Below are positions 26,225 to 34,708 of a DNA stretch of 47,022 nucleotides, piece by piece. The notes below the pieces were generated by a model. The model was not told where the DNA came from and ran no database searches. It saw only the letters and a list, made by a program, of their open reading frames with translations. Made by a program: the position numbers and the translations under genes. This DNA is from an uncultured Lachnospiraceae bacterium (GTDB taxonomy: Bacteria; Bacillota; Clostridia; Lachnospirales; Lachnospiraceae). The first letter of the stretch is position 1. Each line of letters begins with the position of its first letter. The stretch spans positions 1 to 47,022 of the forward strand of contig CACWRR010000023.1 in assembly GCA_902763335.1 (NCBI GenBank), written 5' to 3'.

Positions 26225-26506
26225 TCATTTAAACATTCTGCTCAAAAACGACTCCCCATTCTCATTTTTCTTCACATGTGTATAAATGAAACTATCCATA
26301 TGCCCCTCAACATCCACCTGTCCCTTCTCCAGATTCAGATTTTTAACATGCATATCATTTCCCTTTATAACCAGGGGTCCAAGTTCTGTCTCTACCTTCA
26401 CTTCCTCAACATCGAATGAAATGACATCAATGACTCCCGTTATGTTGGCTTCTTTTCTGTTGTTTATAGTAATCTTGTGGCTTTTAGTGATTGCACGTTC
26501 TTCCAT
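26225..26506 (-). CDS. yabP: Sporulation protein YabP
   Basis: A 93-residue soluble protein with family-typical stretches HKITINNRKEANITGVIDV and SFDVEEVKVETELGPLVIKG. YabP is a small beta-rich protein of the mother cell required for cortex formation. It lies directly upstream of yabQ and downstream of the S4-domain gene, in the conserved order. GAGGAGAGT precedes the ATG. Confidence 0.9.
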   Translation of the reverse strand: MEERAITKSHKITINNRKEANITGVIDVISFDVEEVKVETELGPLVIKGNDMHVKNLNLEKGQVDVEGHMDSFIYTHVKKNENGESFLSRMFK

Positions 26507-26576
26507 ACTCTCCTCATTTCTGCAGCCATTTTATAATATATTATATTAAGCCATCCCTCATATTATTACCATTTAT

Positions 26577-26816
26577 TTAGATTTCCCTGTACATTTCTGC
26601 CGCTTCATCCTTTTTAACGGTCTCCTGGACGTTTAACACTTCTACTTTCATCGTTTTATTTCCAAACTGTATCTCTATAGTATCTCCGGCTTTAACTGAC
26701 ACTGAAGCTTTGGCAACTTTTCCATTTACCATGATACGTCCTGCATCACACGCCTCATTCGCCACCGTTCTTCTCTTTATAATTCTCGATACTTTTAAAT
26801 ATTTATCTAATCTCAT
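26577..26816 (-). CDS. rqcP: S4-domain RNA-binding protein RqcP (YabO/Hsp15-like)
   Basis: About 79 residues, nearly all S4 domain: [20 protein letters not shown] then [20 protein letters not shown]. RqcP helps RqcH add alanine tails to stalled nascent chains on 50S subunits. I chose the ATG at 26816, six bases after GAGGA; the open frame begins four codons earlier. A small hairpin (GCGATAAAATCGC) lies just upstream of the ribosome site. Position between hup and yabP matches Bacillus yabO. Confidence 0.92.
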   Translation of the reverse strand: MRLDKYLKVSRIIKRRTVANEACDAGRIMVNGKVAKASVSVKAGDTIEIQFGNKTMKVEVLNVQETVKKDEAAEMYREI

Positions 26817-26886
26817 ACTATTCCTCATTCCTGAGCGATTTTATCGCATACTAATCTCCATTTTTTAATCCTGTTTGCCTGCAACT

Positions 26887-26930
26887 ACAAAAAAACCTGC
26901 ACACCTTTTCAATCAGAAAGATGTACAGGT
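26887..26930 (-). terminator. Terminator after the HU gene
   Basis: On the minus strand ACCTGTACATCTTT pairs (with G-T wobbles) with AAAAGGTGTGCAGGT, then seven T. It follows the HU stop codon by about 20 bases. Confidence 0.85.
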
Positions 26931-26947
26931 CATCCGACATAACAATA

Positions 26948-27223
26948 TTAGTTGTTGATGTCATCCTTTAAAGCCTTACCAGCTTTAAACTTAGGTGCCT
27001 TTGAAGCAGCGATTTTCATTGTCTCGCCTGTCTGTGGATTTCTACCTTCTCTTGCAGCTCTCTCTGCAACTTCGAATGTACCGAATCCAACTAACTGAAT
27101 CTTGTCGCCTTTCTTTAATGTCTCGGCTACAACCTCTGTAAATGCCTTTAATGCCTTCTCAGCATCTTTCTTAGATAATTCAGTTTTCTCAGCCATTGCT
27201 GCTACTAATTCAGCTTTGTTCAT
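26948..27223 (-). CDS. hup: DNA-binding protein HU
   Basis: A 91-residue nucleoid protein. MNKAELVAAMAEKTELSKKD and the DNA-binding arm GFGTFEVAERAAREGRNPQT are diagnostic. It bends and compacts DNA as a homodimer. The ATG at 27223 follows GGAGGAGGAG; the open frame extends upstream but without support. It has its own strong promoter and terminator, so it is expressed apart from the surrounding sporulation genes. Confidence 0.97.
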   Translation of the reverse strand: MNKAELVAAMAEKTELSKKDAEKALKAFTEVVAETLKKGDKIQLVGFGTFEVAERAAREGRNPQTGETMKIAASKAPKFKAGKALKDDINN

Positions 27224-27316
27224 GGATAAACTCCTCCTCCATATTATTTTCGTATATTTATCCGTCACTCTCTGCGGATATGTTCAAGATAGGTAATCTC
27301 TGTACCTTCATGTTTA

Positions 27317-27345
27317 TTTATAAACGGTCAGTCCTTATTTGTCAA
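27317..27345 (-). promoter_or_regulatory. Strong sigma-A promoter of hup
   Basis: A perfect TTGACA (27340-27345), a 17-base spacer and TATAAA (27317-27322) on the minus strand, about 95 bases before the HU start codon. Confidence 0.85.
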
Positions 27346-27393
27346 GGCAAATCGCACATTTTGTTACATTTTCCTTAAGAATTATTACATTTT

Positions 27394-27828
27394 TCATTCA
27401 TCATGGGAATTATGTTTACCATTCCCGTTATTTTTTAGTTTTTCAAGCCTCTTAAGCTCTGCCCAGCTTGTATTTTCGTGCTCTGTGTCGCCAAACACCC
27501 TCGGATGTCTGAAAATCATTTTTTTACAGATTCCGTCAACAACATCATTTATATCAAAATCACCCTCTTCAGATGCAATCTCACTGTGCATTATCACCTG
27601 AAACAACAAGTCTCCAAGCTCCTCTTTCAGATTTTCCATATCTTTATTGTCTATGGCCTGAATAACTTCTTCACATTCATCCTTAAGACAGTTTTTTATA
27701 CTTTCATGTGTCTGTACGCTGTCCCACGGACACCCGTCTTTAGCCCTTAATTCCTTCATAACGGTCTGCAAGTCATTAAAATCAAAATATTCCTTAGCAG
27801 CAAACTGTCTCCTTTGTTCTTTCGTCAT
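27394..27828 (-). CDS. mazG: MazG-type nucleoside triphosphate pyrophosphohydrolase
   Basis: A 144-residue all-alpha NTP-PPase. DGCPWDSVQTHESIKNCL and the metal-binding helices KDECEEVIQAI and LKEELGDLLFQV (EExxE...ExxD) are present. It hydrolyses (d)NTPs to NMP and pyrophosphate, a house-cleaning role. Bacillus YabN in the same position is a fusion of a methylase domain with MazG; here only the MazG part exists. GAATGGAG precedes the ATG. It lies between spoVT and hup. Confidence 0.92.
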   Translation of the reverse strand: MTKEQRRQFAAKEYFDFNDLQTVMKELRAKDGCPWDSVQTHESIKNCLKDECEEVIQAIDNKDMENLKEELGDLLFQVIMHSEIASEEGDFDINDVVDGICKKMIFRHPRVFGDTEHENTSWAELKRLEKLKNNGNGKHNSHDE

Positions 27829-27865
27829 ATCTTCTCCATTCTACAGGTATTTATCTGTCATTTTG

Positions 27866-28405
27866 TCAGTTTTCCATCTGTCGTCCGAGAAATCCCGCTA
27901 CCACCGATGCAATTCTTATATCTGCCTCTGTCGGTTCTCTTTTCTCTCCTTTTATAAGAATTATCACCGAACCGATAATATCTCCCTCGCATATTATGGG
28001 ATGGATTATCTGAGGTAATTCTTCTATATCTGCACTTTCTGCCGGTTGCACAAAATCAGATGTTCCTTTTATAATTTTACGTCCGTTTATGATTTTTTCC
28101 AGCTCTTTTGTGACTGACCTGTTAAGTATTTCTTTTTTGGGCATTCCGGCAACGGCTATCAACTGGTCTCTGTCAGTTATTATAACAACATTTCCCGTAC
28201 TTTGAAATACTGTATCTGCACATTGCTCTGCAAACCTGCCGAGTTCACCTATGGGTGAATATTTCTTAAGTATTATCTCTCCCTCACAGTCCGTGTATAT
28301 TTCAAGAGGATCACCCTCTCTTATTCTCAGTGTCCTGCGAATTTCTTTTGGCACTACCACTCTGCCTAAATCATCTATGCGACGTACAATCCCTGTTGCC
28401 TTCAT
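27866..28405 (-). CDS. spoVT: Stage V sporulation regulator SpoVT
   Basis: A 179-residue regulator. The N-terminal AbrB-type DNA-binding domain reads MKATGIVRRIDDLGRVVVPK and REGDPLEIYTD, and a GAF-like C-terminal domain follows. SpoVT modulates sigma-G genes in the forespore. GGAGG precedes the ATG, with a tiny ATGACATGA frame overlapping it. A consensus sigma-G promoter lies about 50 bases upstream. Length equals that of Bacillus SpoVT. Confidence 0.96.
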   Translation of the reverse strand: MKATGIVRRIDDLGRVVVPKEIRRTLRIREGDPLEIYTDCEGEIILKKYSPIGELGRFAEQCADTVFQSTGNVVIITDRDQLIAVAGMPKKEILNRSVTKELEKIINGRKIIKGTSDFVQPAESADIEELPQIIHPIICEGDIIGSVIILIKGEKREPTEADIRIASVVAGFLGRQMEN

Positions 28406-28453
28406 GTCATATTTTCCTCCAATGATTTATTTTCTATATATTAGCTTTGGAGT

Positions 28454-28483
28454 TAGTATGTGGAAAACCACAGGAAATTATTC
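28454..28483 (-). promoter_or_regulatory. Consensus sigma-G promoter of spoVT
   Basis: On the minus strand GAATA (28479-28483), exactly 18 bases, then CATACTA (28454-28460). This fits the published sigma-G consensus (GHATR, 18 bases, CATWHTA) at every position. Confidence 0.85.
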
Positions 28484-28577
28484 CTTTATTACATATCTGT
28501 TTTACAGAACTTATTATATAGCTGCAATTATTGTATGCAAACAATCAGCGTAAACATCTATAGTCGTAATCTCTATT

Positions 28578-29504
28578 CTACAGGCCCGATAATGTTCTCA
28601 TTACCAGATCCACATCTTTATTTTCAAGTTCCTGAATAATATGCAGATATGTTTTTTGTGTCGTTGTCATACTGGCGTGTCCAAGCCGTCGGGCAACACT
28701 TGCTATGGAAACACCGGCAAATAATAATAGTGATGCATGTGTATGTCTGAGTCCGTGTATTGAAATCTCTGATATTCCACAAGCTTTACAATGCCTGGTA
28801 AGCACATCATTTACTGTAGAATTATATATTTTAGATTCTCCAACAAATATCGGCTTATCCTCCGGCATACCCTTTACCAGTTCTGAAAATTTAACTACAA
28901 TCTGCCAGTCAATTTGAATTTTTCTCACAGACGAACTGTTCTTCGTAGGTAAAAATCCACCATTGCCCTTATAATCCCATGTTTTACTGATAGAAAGTGT
29001 CTGTCGTGAAAAATCAAAGTCCTTGGGTGTAACTGCAAGTGCCTCAGAAAAACGCATACCGGTCTTTGCAACCAGCAGAATAAACCAATCCCAGTTTGGT
29101 TCTTCCTTTATATCAAGATCAGCTATCAGTGTATGAAGTTCAAACTGATTAAGATATTTAATCTTTTTTTCCCGTGGTGTCTTTCCCTTTATAATCGCCT
29201 TTCTTGTCGGATTACGCTCTATCAGCCCTTCATCTACGGCATCAAGTATCGCACCCTTTAGCTGATGATGAAAATCAAGCGTTGTCTGTCTCTCATGCTC
29301 CCTTGCATAATCATTAAGTAACTGCTGATACACTGTCCTTGTCAATTCACAAAGCTTTAAATCCGGCACAAGCCTTTCTACCCACTTCTGTGTCATTTTG
29401 TATTTTGCCATTGTCGCTTCCCTTATTGCATCCTTCTTATATACATCAACCCATTGTCTGTAATAATCACAAAAAAGCGTCGTTTCGTTTATATCTCTTA
29501 TCAT
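28578..29504 (-). CDS. Tyrosine recombinase (phage integrase family)
   Basis: About 308 residues. An N-terminal SAM-like core-binding domain (residues ~15-110) is followed by a catalytic domain with TGMRFSEAL (first Arg), ISIHGLRHTHASLLLFAG (His-x-x-Arg), RLGHASMTTT (second His) and KTYLHI (nucleophile Tyr); all key residues are present. I chose the ATG at 29504 because GGAGA precedes it. It follows hsdR in the same direction. Related recombinases beside hsdS genes shuffle target-recognition domains, which is the likely job here. A role as integrase of the whole island is the alternative; no tRNA target is adjacent. Confidence 0.9.
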   Translation of the reverse strand: MIRDINETTLFCDYYRQWVDVYKKDAIREATMAKYKMTQKWVERLVPDLKLCELTRTVYQQLLNDYAREHERQTTLDFHHQLKGAILDAVDEGLIERNPTRKAIIKGKTPREKKIKYLNQFELHTLIADLDIKEEPNWDWFILLVAKTGMRFSEALAVTPKDFDFSRQTLSISKTWDYKGNGGFLPTKNSSSVRKIQIDWQIVVKFSELVKGMPEDKPIFVGESKIYNSTVNDVLTRHCKACGISEISIHGLRHTHASLLLFAGVSIASVARRLGHASMTTTQKTYLHIIQELENKDVDLVMRTLSGL

Positions 29505-29579
29505 AAGCATTCTCCATTCTCTATATTGCTTACGCTGATATAAACAGTTTCGAATATTTAAATGAATATTTCAAGTGCG

Positions 29580-32486
29580 TTAATCCCCTATCAGTGGTTT
29601 AATCTCTTCATCCAGAGTTTTCCTCAGTTCACTCATCAGTTTATTATAGTACTTGAACTTAGGCAAAGCCTTTTCTTCTAATGTTTTGTATCTTGTAAAA
29701 TCTGCCGTAACCTTAATCGCCTTCTCATTCGGAATTTCACCGTTGCGATAATGTGTTGCTGCATACATAACATCATCCTTAGATGTACACCATGTAGCAC
29801 AAAAATCTGAAACAACCTTCTCAATGCAATCATGCTTCATATTCTCTACAATATTTAAAATAGATTTGCCCTTATACTTATTCTCATCAGTTTCAATATC
29901 GTATACAAGATCATACATAATATCTGCAACCTTTGAATTATCTTTTCTAAGTTCAATGATATATTGCTTTACTTCTTCTATCTGCTTTTGCCTCTGTTCA
30001 GGTGTAATATCACCCTCTCCATCAGTTGTAACAATATTCTGAATAAGATTAATGATATACTCATAATCAATCTTAATATTGCTATATGCCATTAGTTCAT
30101 AGTCTAAATTCACCTCAGCAGAATCACTTTTTTCTGACGAATCATCATCCGACGAATTTAACTCATCTTTCACATTTAAATAATGTCCTGCATAATCTAT
30201 ATATTCATCTTCCGAAATACCATAATCCTTTAGCATACTTTCCTCATAATTGCTAAAGGACTTTAACTGTGCAAACAATTTATCAAAATTTTGAAATGCC
30301 TTCGCAAACTGTTCTTTTTCTTTCAACGATAGTCCCGGAACATCCGAAGGTGTCTCAGCCACAATCCTAAGTGCTGCAAGTGCTTTTCTAAATGCCGGTT
30401 CTACCTCTTCCCATTCAGCAAGCATCGCCATCTCCGTACTTCCTGCTGAATAAAGCTTTACCGCATTGTCTACACTTTCCTTAAACATATGTGGTGCCTG
30501 AAATGTAACTATCTGACCATATGTTTTATTTTTATCATATATACGGTTCGTTCTCGAAAATGCCTGAATCAGATCATGCGGACCCATAGGCTGTCTGTCT
30601 ATAAAAATAGTTGACATACACGGTGCGTCAAATCCCGTAAGTAATCTGTCGACAACAATGACCAGATCAAGCTGTTCATTTCTGCTCTTATACTTAGCAT
30701 CTTTTCTTGCAAGTCTTTTATTCAGATTTCCATTATATGCCTGTATCTGTGAAAGCTCATATTTTGTACCAAACATTTTATTGTAGTCATCCAATGATTC
30801 CTGCATCTTCTGCTGATTGACCTGTGAACTTTCTTCATTCTCAGATACTGAATATGTAATAGCAAATTTAGGGAAATCAGGAAGTACCTGTCTTATCCTC
30901 TCATCTATCTGTAATGAAGTCTCACCATTTTTAACCTTTGTAAGCAATTCATAATACTTTTGTGCTAACCTGATAGAACTTGTGGTAAGCATACCTTCAT
31001 ATGTTTTTCCCTTTCCATTTTGAAATCCGAGTTTGTGATATGATTTATTTAAAATAACGTCCAATACACTTAACATATGTGTTTCATTATCATATATTCC
31101 GGCGTCTGTTTCATCTTTTATATTTTTAGGTCCATCATGCTCTACCTGAAATCCAAGTACTGCATTGTCATGTATCGCATTTTGGATAGTATACCTGTGT
31201 AAACGTTCTCCATATAATTCTTCTGTGGTACGTGGCAAGTCACCCATCTGCGGATATGGATTTTCGGCAAATCTTGGAGTTCCGGTAAATCCATACCAAA
31301 GCGAATTGCCAAAAAATCTTTCTATTTCCCGCTTCGTAGAAGGAGTCACTGCTCTGTGACATTCATCAACCACAAATGCTATTTTTAAATTCTTTATCCT
31401 ATTATATTCAGGTGTCCCTTCCTGTAACTTTTTGTTGATAAGTCTTTGCAGTTTCTGTATTATAAGATCATTATTGGCATACGCCTGAAAAGCCATCGTT
31501 GTCTGTGTATCCAAATCTTTTCTGTCAATCAAAAAGATGGCCTTATCTATAGCCGGAATATCCATTAAAATGTTTCTGGTCGCCTTATATGATGTAAGCG
31601 TCTTTCCTGAACCCGTTGTATGCCAGACATATCCTGATTTGCCAGCCTTAGATGCCTCTCTTATTGACTCAATAGCATGTATCTGGTATGGTCTGAGCAA
31701 TATAAGCCTCTTTGAGTCCTCATCTAACACTGTATATCTTGCAATCATTTCATGTGCCTCTGGTATCCTAAGAACACTTTTCGCAAAATCTATATAATCT
31801 GATACAGGATTATTCTCTCTATCCAACCATCCGCTTATAAACTTCGGGTTCAGTTCAGTATCACCCGCTGCCGAAAAATATTTGGTATCTACTCCGTTGC
31901 TTATCACAAACATTTGCACTGCTGAAAAAATACCTCTGAATTTACCCTCACCTATATATTTCTTTATCTGCCAGAATCCATCCATATATGAATGCTGCCT
32001 ATTCTTAAGTTCAATATGAATCATAGGCAGTCCATTTATCATAAGTGTTACATCAAATCTCCTGTCCCTTGAATTTATACTTCTTAAGTCATTGCTGACA
32101 TCATTATCCTGCTTTAATGCACTATATTGATTTATCACTTCATATACGCTGCTGCCACCGGCAATATGTTCATGATTCATCACCACAAGATGTAATTTTT
32201 CCATGTCACGCTGCACATGCACCTGTACCTTACCATTTTCCCCAACAAGCCATTCACCTGCCTTATAAAATGATGAAAACTGTAACTGATTCTTTACCTG
32301 TTCAAATTCTGCATCTGTCAGTTTCTCACCATTCAATCTGTCCTTATTATTCTGCTCAAGAATATATCTGAAATTATTCCATAAATCTTCTTCTGTTTTG
32401 AGATCTTCTCTGTATGTCCATTGAGATTCTCCATATACTAACTGTTCTATAAGTTTCTTTTCAATTACTGATTCTAATTCCGGCAT
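29580..32486 (-). CDS. hsdR: Type I restriction enzyme, R subunit
   Basis: About 968 residues. The N-terminal nuclease domain has RRFDVTLMINGLPMIHIELK, the PD-(D/E)xK core. The motor follows with YVWHTTGSGKTLTSYKA (Walker A), FVVDECHRA (DEAD-type box), LWYGFTGTPRF and QAFSRTNRIYD. HsdR translocates and cuts DNA when complexed with HsdM and HsdS. I chose the ATG at 32486 (MPELESVI), which has AAAGGAG eight bases upstream; the frame is open 13 codons further. It is intact. It directly follows the last half-hsdS. Confidence 0.95.
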   Translation of the reverse strand: MPELESVIEKKLIEQLVYGESQWTYREDLKTEEDLWNNFRYILEQNNKDRLNGEKLTDAEFEQVKNQLQFSSFYKAGEWLVGENGKVQVHVQRDMEKLHLVVMNHEHIAGGSSVYEVINQYSALKQDNDVSNDLRSINSRDRRFDVTLMINGLPMIHIELKNRQHSYMDGFWQIKKYIGEGKFRGIFSAVQMFVISNGVDTKYFSAAGDTELNPKFISGWLDRENNPVSDYIDFAKSVLRIPEAHEMIARYTVLDEDSKRLILLRPYQIHAIESIREASKAGKSGYVWHTTGSGKTLTSYKATRNILMDIPAIDKAIFLIDRKDLDTQTTMAFQAYANNDLIIQKLQRLINKKLQEGTPEYNRIKNLKIAFVVDECHRAVTPSTKREIERFFGNSLWYGFTGTPRFAENPYPQMGDLPRTTEELYGERLHRYTIQNAIHDNAVLGFQVEHDGPKNIKDETDAGIYDNETHMLSVLDVILNKSYHKLGFQNGKGKTYEGMLTTSSIRLAQKYYELLTKVKNGETSLQIDERIRQVLPDFPKFAITYSVSENEESSQVNQQKMQESLDDYNKMFGTKYELSQIQAYNGNLNKRLARKDAKYKSRNEQLDLVIVVDRLLTGFDAPCMSTIFIDRQPMGPHDLIQAFSRTNRIYDKNKTYGQIVTFQAPHMFKESVDNAVKLYSAGSTEMAMLAEWEEVEPAFRKALAALRIVAETPSDVPGLSLKEKEQFAKAFQNFDKLFAQLKSFSNYEESMLKDYGISEDEYIDYAGHYLNVKDELNSSDDDSSEKSDSAEVNLDYELMAYSNIKIDYEYIINLIQNIVTTDGEGDITPEQRQKQIEEVKQYIIELRKDNSKVADIMYDLVYDIETDENKYKGKSILNIVENMKHDCIEKVVSDFCATWCTSKDDVMYAATHYRNGEIPNEKAIKVTADFTRYKTLEEKALPKFKYYNKLMSELRKTLDEEIKPLIGD

Positions 32487-32535
32487 AATATTTATCTCCT
32501 TTATTGTTATTTTTAGTATTTCCATAACTCTTTGT

Positions 32536-33111
32536 TTATATATGTATTTTTATCATTTCATTACTTACGAAGGTGAAGAGTGATGTTTCATCACACTTTC
32601 GCTGGTGAAGAGTGATAAGCCGGTCGATATGTAATAAATAACAGCCTATTTTCTCTTGCTCGGCAACTGAAGGTGCCAAAAAACTATACGTATTTAACTC
32701 ATCTCTATTTATCTTAGGCATACCTGATCTTCTTGATACCGACACTGAATATTTATAAAAATCATTCGTCTGCAATAATGAAAATAGAAACTTTTGAGTC
32801 AATCCATTTTTTCCATTAAATACATATGCATCTGCGCTAGTAAGCCCATCAACACTAGCATAAAAATACTTTCCTAGCTGTGGATTTATTTTTCCATATA
32901 CTACATCATTAGGTCTAAATCTGAACTTGCCACTTATTAATTGTTCTTCCCTTACTGTCTTAACATTGTCCAAAATCCTTCCTGAAAAGGACTCAATATT
33001 TCCAGGTGCAATATGAGGCATTTCCGCATACTCATCTAAGGTTGGATCTACCATTTCAGTTGATATATCAACACAATCTATCCACTTACGCTGTTCCCAA
33101 TCGTTCAACAC
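32536..33111 (-). CDS. hsdS: Half-size type I specificity subunit (TRD4), rearranged at both ends
   Basis: A single target-recognition domain of 191 residues. It begins NDWEQRKWIDC and ends with SVAEQEKIGCYLLHIDRLIT then LHQRKCDE, the two hsdS boundary repeats. The N-terminal repeat is tandemly duplicated (33068-33141) with a frame change, so the only start is a GTG at 33111 with no good ribosome site. After LHQRKCDE the sequence diverges into TSLFTFVSNEMIKIHI. It may be a silent donor cassette, or a half-subunit that could dimerise. It lies between the ART2 partner gene and hsdR. Confidence 0.8.
   Translation of the reverse strand: MLNDWEQRKWIDCVDISTEMVDPTLDEYAEMPHIAPGNIESFSGRILDNVKTVREEQLISGKFRFRPNDVVYGKINPQLGKYFYASVDGLTSADAYVFNGKNGLTQKFLFSLLQTNDFYKYSVSVSRRSGMPKINRDELNTYSFLAPSVAEQEKIGCYLLHIDRLITLHQRKCDETSLFTFVSNEMIKIHI
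32572..32616. repeat. Offset repeat of the LITLHQ-coding segment at the hsdS/hsdR junction
   Basis: GGTGAAGAGTGAT occurs at 32572-32584 and again 32 bases on at 32604-32616. The second is part of the regular hsdS end repeat; the first is an extra partial copy just before hsdR. Confidence 0.7.
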
Positions 33112-33141
33112 AATCTATCCACTTACGCTGTTCCCAATCGT
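33068..33141. repeat. 37-bp tandem duplication at the start of half-hsdS TRD4
   Basis: Two exact adjacent copies (33068-33104 and 33105-33141) of a unit containing the WEQRK-coding repeat. As 37 is not a multiple of three, the two copies are in different frames. Confidence 0.92.
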
Positions 33142-33170
33142 AAGTGCATTAATATGCTTTCACCATATAT

Positions 33171-33608
33171 CTAAGCAAGCAATTCTCCAGCTTCATATGA
33201 ACATTTGATATAATCAGGGTTAGAATAATAGACATTCGAATTAAAATTCGATATCTCATCACTTATAAAAGATTTAAAAACCATTCTCATACATTCAATA
33301 ATACAATCATCTGATTTACAAATACTTGTTATTAATGTCTGATACACCCTTCCTATCGACAATTCCGAAGGTATAGCATATCTACATGTAGAAATATTAT
33401 CAAATTCACCACTTTGTATAGCATATTTTTCTATCCATTCATCACATACCTGTTCAAACGAAAGGCAATGATTTACAGATGCAGCTTTTAATTCATGTCT
33501 CAATTCTTTATCCGATATTTTATCAATAATGTCTTTAGTTTTATTATGTGTAACTCTTGCAACATACTCTATCATAGTACATACATAAAACAAATCATCA
33601 TTATTCAT
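33171..33608 (-). CDS. Unknown partner protein of the second ART-like gene (putative antidote)
   Basis: A 145-residue mostly helical protein, MNNDDLFYVCTMIEYVARVT, ending PDYIKCSYEAGELLA. I do not recognise a characterised family; it resembles small proteins I associate with DUF3990-type genes, with DUF3791-like flavour at the N-terminus. Its ATG overlaps the end of the ART-like gene by eight bases (ATGAATAA) and has AAAGGAG upstream, so translation is coupled and stoichiometry fixed. That layout is common in toxin-antitoxin pairs. An antidote or accessory role is inference only. Confidence 0.6.
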   Translation of the reverse strand: MNNDDLFYVCTMIEYVARVTHNKTKDIIDKISDKELRHELKAASVNHCLSFEQVCDEWIEKYAIQSGEFDNISTCRYAIPSELSIGRVYQTLITSICKSDDCIIECMRMVFKSFISDEISNFNSNVYYSNPDYIKCSYEAGELLA

Positions 33609-34077
33609 GTATCTTCACACTCCTTTCAAACTCCAGACATGCCAAAGCCCTTATACTATGAAAACTTATCTGATGTGTAGGATGTTTAAATCTTGCATAC
33701 TCCCAAAAAACATTTCTACTTATATTCCCCTCTAAATAATCATTAACAAAATTCCAAATTGTATCATCTGCCATCGGTCCTTCAACAATATCATATTCAT
33801 GTACTTTGCCACCGCGACATTCTGCAATAAAATCCAGCCACTCATCAGTCATGTCTGTAAACTTTTTTATTTTAAGGGCTGTATTTTCCGTATACCTGTA
33901 AACATTAATCACACCATCTTCATGCTTTCTTTCTGCCCACCTTCCAGCCTGTTCATAATTATTCGTACAATAAAATCCCCACGAAAAATCTTTTGTATAT
34001 TTTGTTTTTCTTATTTCTGGAAAATAAATAATTTCACCACTTCCATGATATAATTCTATATGTTTTATTTCTGTCAT
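33601..34077 (-). CDS. DUF3990-type putative ADP-ribosyltransferase (ART2)
   Basis: About 158 residues. KHIELYHGSGEIIYFPEIRK followed by TKDFSWGFYCTNNYEQAGRW matches the DUF3990 pattern, in which YHG(S/T) and GFYxT resemble the His and Tyr motifs of NAD-binding ADP-ribosyltransferases. A third conserved block, HEYDIVEGPMADDTIW, and a late THQISFHSIRALACLE are also family features. I chose the ATG at 34077 after AGGAAAGG. It sits between half-hsdS TRD3 and its overlapping partner gene. Catalysis has not been demonstrated; a toxin role is inferred from family and layout. Confidence 0.7.
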   Translation of the reverse strand: MTEIKHIELYHGSGEIIYFPEIRKTKYTKDFSWGFYCTNNYEQAGRWAERKHEDGVINVYRYTENTALKIKKFTDMTDEWLDFIAECRGGKVHEYDIVEGPMADDTIWNFVNDYLEGNISRNVFWEYARFKHPTHQISFHSIRALACLEFERSVKIHE

Positions 34078-34125
34078 AAAATTAATCCTTTCCTTTGCAT
34101 GCATGTCAGACAATATACTAACTTT

Positions 34126-34674
34126 TTATTTTGTAAATATTACTCCCCTTCGCTGGTGAAGAGTGATGAGGTTATCTAACTGTCCGAAATACTCTCCAAT
34201 CTTCGCTTGTTCATCTATTGATGAAGGATAAACAAGATTTGTATTTTGCATTGCTGATTTAGAGATAGATGTAACTTTAATTCCCTGCATCAGTGGTATC
34301 AGTTGCGTGTGATAAGCAGTTGAATTCATATAATATCCAAGATACTTCGGTGCAAACTTTTCTTTCGGTCTACAAGGCATAGTATGAAGTCCTGATATCA
34401 ATGTTAGACCTTCAGAACCCGCTATTTCAGTACATTTCCCAACAGTGGAATCCTCTGCAGTATCTGCAATTATGATATCTCCATCTTGTAAAAATGAAGC
34501 CTTGTACTTATCAACTACAGCACTATCAGTAATAAATGGAAGAGGTTCTTTTGACGCATCTAAGCAGTCACCAAATTTCACAAGTATATCGCCATAATGA
34601 ACGTTTAATGCCTGCCCAAATTCATTGTTAAGCTCTGCTCTGGATAACGTATTATTCTGCAATCCATCGAACAC
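34126..34674 (-). CDS. hsdS: Half-size type I specificity subunit (TRD3)
   Basis: A single target-recognition domain bounded by hsdS repeats. Reading back from the GTG at 34674 gives SWEQRKFGEVFDGLQNNTLS, but a stop codon lies a few codons earlier and no ATG precedes it. It ends with SIDEQAKIGEYFGQLDNLIT then LHQRR and diverges to GVIFTK. The open frame itself is undamaged (about 182 residues). Missing its normal start and the central conserved helix, it looks like a stored TRD cassette. It lies directly after the NADAR stop codon. Confidence 0.8.
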   Translation of the reverse strand: MFDGLQNNTLSRAELNNEFGQALNVHYGDILVKFGDCLDASKEPLPFITDSAVVDKYKASFLQDGDIIIADTAEDSTVGKCTEIAGSEGLTLISGLHTMPCRPKEKFAPKYLGYYMNSTAYHTQLIPLMQGIKVTSISKSAMQNTNLVYPSSIDEQAKIGEYFGQLDNLITLHQRRGVIFTK

Positions 34675-34708
34675 TTCACCAAACTTACGCTGTTCCCAAG
34701 AATTAACC

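Noticed and set aside
25787-26419. 210-codon plus-strand frame opposite yabQ and yabP
   Set aside because: Both opposing genes are recognisable and in conserved order; this one is antisense and spans two of them.
33068-33141. CRISPR-like repeat
   Set aside because: Only two adjacent copies with no spacer, and they encode the hsdS WEQRK segment.
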